Assembly (NCBI GenBank): GCA_009602725.1
Contig: WELB01000012.1
Coordinates: 170,252-215,797 of the forward strand
Direction of reading: 5' to 3'
Length of the DNA stretch: 45,546 nt
Origin: Spirogloea muscicola
Lineage: Eukaryota > Streptophyta > Zygnematophyceae > Spirogloeales > Spirogloeaceae
Below are positions 42,389 through 45,546 of the stretch, piece by piece. A program made the translations under genes and the position numbers. The notes beneath the pieces are model-generated. The model had not been told where the DNA came from and did no database searches. It saw only the letters and a list, made by a program, of their open reading frames with translations. Each line of letters opens with the position of its first letter. Within the stretch, counting starts at the first letter, position 1.

Positions 42389-44946
42389 TTAGCCCATCAG
42401 GGCCTTGCGAACCTCGTCAGCAACAAAAGTGCGAGCCTTGCTGCTGAGAATGGCCTGCCCAGCTTTGTCCTGAACCAGCAGGCGATATACCTCCCACACC
42501 CGATCTTTGACAGTGTGCCTGGTGATGTCAGCCTGCACCAGCGTTAACGATGCAACAATCATAAGCAGACATTCCTCCTTGAATTAAAGCACAGCGAAGC
42601 AAGCACGTAGAGCATGTTCAAAAGATGTTGAAGCAGACACTATGCTTCAATGGTGTAATTCTCTCCACATAACAGAAGTAGAGCTCGCTAACAGGGGTCA
42701 CAGAGACGCACAAGAGCATCCAAAAATGTCCTGACTCTCAACGTGGGCATGCATGGAAAGGGTACATAAGAACAACCCCATGCATGGTCTTTAGTATGCT
42801 ACCTTGAAAACCTGAAACTCCAGCATACGTAGCACATAGGAAACGTCAAACAGGACGCGAGGCCGGCCCCGCCCGCATTTTTCCACGGGTGTTGCAACGA
42901 TGAGCTCTGAATCGGGGCCCTTGGTGACCACTGCAATCCGAATGGGTTTCTCAAGGGCCCGCTTCACGGCCCTGCACACTTCCTTCTGCCGATTAGGGTC
43001 CATCACCTTCCTACCATCCATCTGCTGCACAAACATGTCCATGTCGCACATGCTGTGCTCGTTGGACATGGTCCTTCCAAAAGCCACCTGGTGTGCAACA
43101 GCAACCACCATGACAACACCAAGTGACAGTCTCAGCATGATAGGCTTTGCCAATATCAATTGTAGCAACCCTTTGCGACCAACTTCAGCAAAAGACTTGA
43201 ACACATCTCTAAGTACCGACAACGTAGTCAACATCAGTATTCAAGTGCAACGAACTGTGTGGTGCTTAAAGTCATCAGGCGTGCAGCTTGATTGAAGTGA
43301 ACGAAGGAGCAAGACCTGCAAATGAACGTCCTTGAGGGCACGTAAGCAGTCATAAAGCAGGCCTTTGCGCTCCCTGGCCACTATCTGAATGACGCTGTGC
43401 GCGGGGCTCAGCCCGTTGTCCAAAGTGACTGGAACGGGCGTCACCACTTTCTCCCCCGGCTCCAGCTTGCCATAGTCAGATCCCTGCTCATTCTCCAAGA
43501 AGAGGCTGTGCTCCACAGAAGGAGGCATGACGAGCGCAAGAGCACAGTCTTGGGCCAGGGCCCCTGCAGCACTCAGCTCGCAGCGGGTGCTGGGGTCCTC
43601 CAGCCCCAGCGCCTCCTGCACTCTGCTGCACACCTCCTCGGCGCGGTGCTTCGCAGGTAGCTCACCCCTGATGCATAGTCCATGCGGAAGCTTGTCAACT
43701 ATAACGACAGGTCACAGCTGGGGCCTGCAGCCTGCAGGAATTTTGCTCAACTGACCTCAATCTGAACCATAGAGAGGTCAAAGCATTATACCTATTATCA
43801 ATGACAAAGAACAGGTCCACTGCTTTGTCGTCAGGGCTAGTGGTAACATTCACCCGCTTGATGGTGAGCTCGATCTCCCAAAGCACCTGGCACACGTCTG
43901 AGCAGGAAAAGAAAAGGAATTGTGAGTGCCAAGCAAAAGGCGTTGACAATATATGCTGCAGCGCACCACATGGCATAGCATGCCATTCCACGCTAACCTT
44001 GGCAGCTCAGGTGCGGCAGCCTCAAAATCTTAGCAAATGCCTCCATTGTGCAAACGCCTCTATACAGCCCACGCCTGGGTCAATTTTTTGGGCAAAGGTC
44101 CAGCTCACCATTCAGCAGCCCAGAGCGATTTGAGGAGCACACTTGGAGGAGGAACAACTCTCGCGTCCGCAGCTCAGGCTTGGGCAGGTAGATGAGGACA
44201 GGATCATTGGATGGGCAGGCAGCCGTAATACGCTGCTTCAGAAGTGACCATTTGACGCTATTTGCGCTGCCACTTTGGGGCAGGACCCAGAACACAAGAA
44301 AGCACCATCGCCCATCGGTGGACAGGTCTGCCAAGGACAGCAAGACAAGCCAAGGACAGAAGATTCAGACGCGCCAAGCTGAGAATCATTGCTGATGGGG
44401 CATGGACGACATGACGCCCATGCATAGCAGATAGCGTAGCAAATGGCATCTTTGTCAAGTGCATGGGCGTGAGATGTCTATCTACATCTGTTCACATCAA
44501 ACTACTGAAGATAAGCCCTCAAATAAGACTGGCAGTAGATAAGGTGGCAGGCCTCCTTTGCCTTGTTACAAAGGTAGTCATGCTTGAACAATTATAGCTG
44601 AAGTGGTCAACACTGCACTTTCTCTGGCCAGCATAGTAGCAAAGGGCAGCAGCCCACAGCAATGAAGCCTCGAGTGAAGCAATGAGCGCAACTAGCTGCC
44701 ACCCGAGCCCACAAAGCTGTGGAATCTCTGGGGCAGTGCAGAGCTGCAGGAAAGAACCACGGATAGGGGCCTCGCGTTTGTCGGATAACTCACCGCCACG
44801 GACGACGCTGAGGTCGAACTCATATACGATGCGTGCCAGATCGCAGCCGAGGCCCACCCTGTCGGGGCAGTTGATGGTTATCTCGGTGGCGCTGCCGGGC
44901 TGGGAGCCTAGCCTTATGACGACGGCATCATCACTAGGGACCACCA
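42389..44946 (-). CDS. ACT-domain repeat protein, ACR9/ACR10-like (5' exon missing)
   Basis: Six minus-strand exons, 44946-44794, 44327-44109, 43897-43792, 43667-43316, 43087-42803 and 42532-42389, give 418 residues plus the missing start; phases all agree. Four ACT modules can be followed. The first is ATEITINCPDRVGLGCDLAR with DLSTDGRWCFLVFWV. The second is LFLLQVCSSNRSGLLNDVCQ with DLFFVIDNR. The third is SVIQIVARERKGLLYDCLRA with DMDMFVQQMDGRKVMDPN. The fourth is IRIAVVTKGPDSELIVATPV with the C-terminal HTVKDRVWEVYRLLV and VRKALMG. This is the plan of plant ACR9/ACR10 proteins (about 410-425 residues), thought to sense amino acids; no ligand can be inferred. The first visible exon starts in phase 1 at VVPSDDAVVIR, so a short upstream exon carrying the ATG must exist. 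Confidence 0.93.
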
Positions 44947-45546
44947 CTGCAGCACCGCGGGCAGGACACTGCCGTCAGTGCACTCCCGGACGAGTCCTCG
45001 CTTGCAGGCGAAGACTGAGAACAACAAGTAGGACAGGACAGGACGGGACAGGACGCGTGAGTAGACAGCTGTGCCTGCGCCGGTGCCAGCCCCCAGGTCG
45101 GCCTTCTCTGCCTCAAGGCGTCGCCGTCTCGACCGTCTCTACTCAAAGGCAACAGCTGCCACGCCACCGCGGCCACCACGCTGCTCTGGCCGGGCAGCTC
45201 GACGACAAGCGGCCCGAGCCAAGGACCCAGGCTTTGCAAACTTGTCCGAGCGGCCCGCTCAAAGCATCCGCTGGCTCCGGCAGGGGGGGCCCGAGGCATG
45301 CAGGCGAGGAGAGACGGCAGACGCGGCGCAGGCTGAACGGACGTGGAGCACCACGGGCGAAAGAGCCCACAGCGAGCTTGCGCGCGGCTGCAGCGCGAGC
45401 CTGGGCCGGAGCCAGCGCCCGCCTGGCCTGCCTCGGGCTCTCCCTCGGCGGCCGCGCCCGAGACAACGCCGGGAGGGGCACTCACTGGCGCGCGCGGGAG
45501 GCCAGGCGAGGGCGGGCCTGGGGCGCGCCGGTCAGTCAGCGCCGGC
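44947..45546. other. GC-rich upstream region of the ACR gene
   Basis: This should contain the 5' intron, and possibly the missing first coding exon, of the minus-strand ACT protein. I found no ATG followed directly by a phase-1 donor. The window may end before the start codon. A GGACA/GGACG pentamer repeat occurs at 45029-45055. Confidence 0.45.

Noticed and set aside
42791-43234. 147-codon frame treated as one exon of the ACR gene up to 43234
   Set aside because: The protein similarity starts at VAFGRTM after an acceptor at 43088; the upstream part of the frame is intron.

Overview
This window looks like nuclear DNA of a streptophyte, more likely a streptophyte alga than a vascular plant. 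The evidence is ten spliced genes whose closest recognisable relatives are plant families: an IDM1-like PHD/acetyltransferase, a PLATZ factor, a GAMYB-like R2R3-MYB, a class I HD-Zip and an ACR9/ACR10-like ACT-repeat protein. Introns run from about 100 to 900 bases with GT-AG (rarely GC-AG) ends, coding exons are GC-rich, and short interstitial CCCTAAA (plant-type telomere) tracts occur. The species cannot be named from the sequence. A 124-base poly-T at the very start, a 34-base N gap (21312-21345) and a single N (33892) mark it as draft assembly.

Layout. 1-6.7 kb (+): an IDM1-like TDBD-PHD-PHD-GNAT gene, followed in the same direction and only about 300 bases later by a PLATZ gene; the splice sites would allow the two to be one transcript. 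8.1-9.3 kb (+): a family I-type inorganic pyrophosphatase. 10.0-11.2 kb (-): GAMYB-like R2R3-MYB. 13.6-16.1 kb (-): small VOC/glyoxalase-fold protein in five exons. 16.1-22.0 kb: repeat-rich and gene-poor, with the assembly gap. 22.1-23.5 kb (+): HD-Zip I. 23.5-28.2 kb: mostly non-coding, with repeat copies and a long fold-back at 27.8-28.1 kb. 28.2-28.4 kb (-): mitochondrial ATP synthase epsilon subunit. 29.8-31.8 kb (-): complete five-exon COQ10 gene with a visible mitochondrial presequence. 33.8-37.6 kb (+): eleven-exon TrmA/RumA-type RNA uracil-C5-methyltransferase. 38.05-40.2 kb: a candidate terminal-inverted-repeat DNA transposon. 40.4-41.0 kb: two Ty1-copia pol fragments head to head. 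42.4-44.9 kb and beyond (-): ACT-repeat protein whose first exon is not found in the window.

Functionally the window is a mixture: four transcription or chromatin regulators (PHD-GNAT, PLATZ, MYB, HD-Zip), two nuclear genes for mitochondrial energy metabolism only about 1.4 kb apart (ATP epsilon, COQ10), and housekeeping enzymes (pyrophosphatase, RNA methyltransferase, VOC protein, ACT regulator). I see no operon-like logic. The spaces between genes are filled by many diverged copies of one dispersed repeat family with a fold-back core. All exon models were built by hand from splice consensus, reading phase and family similarity; no search was run.
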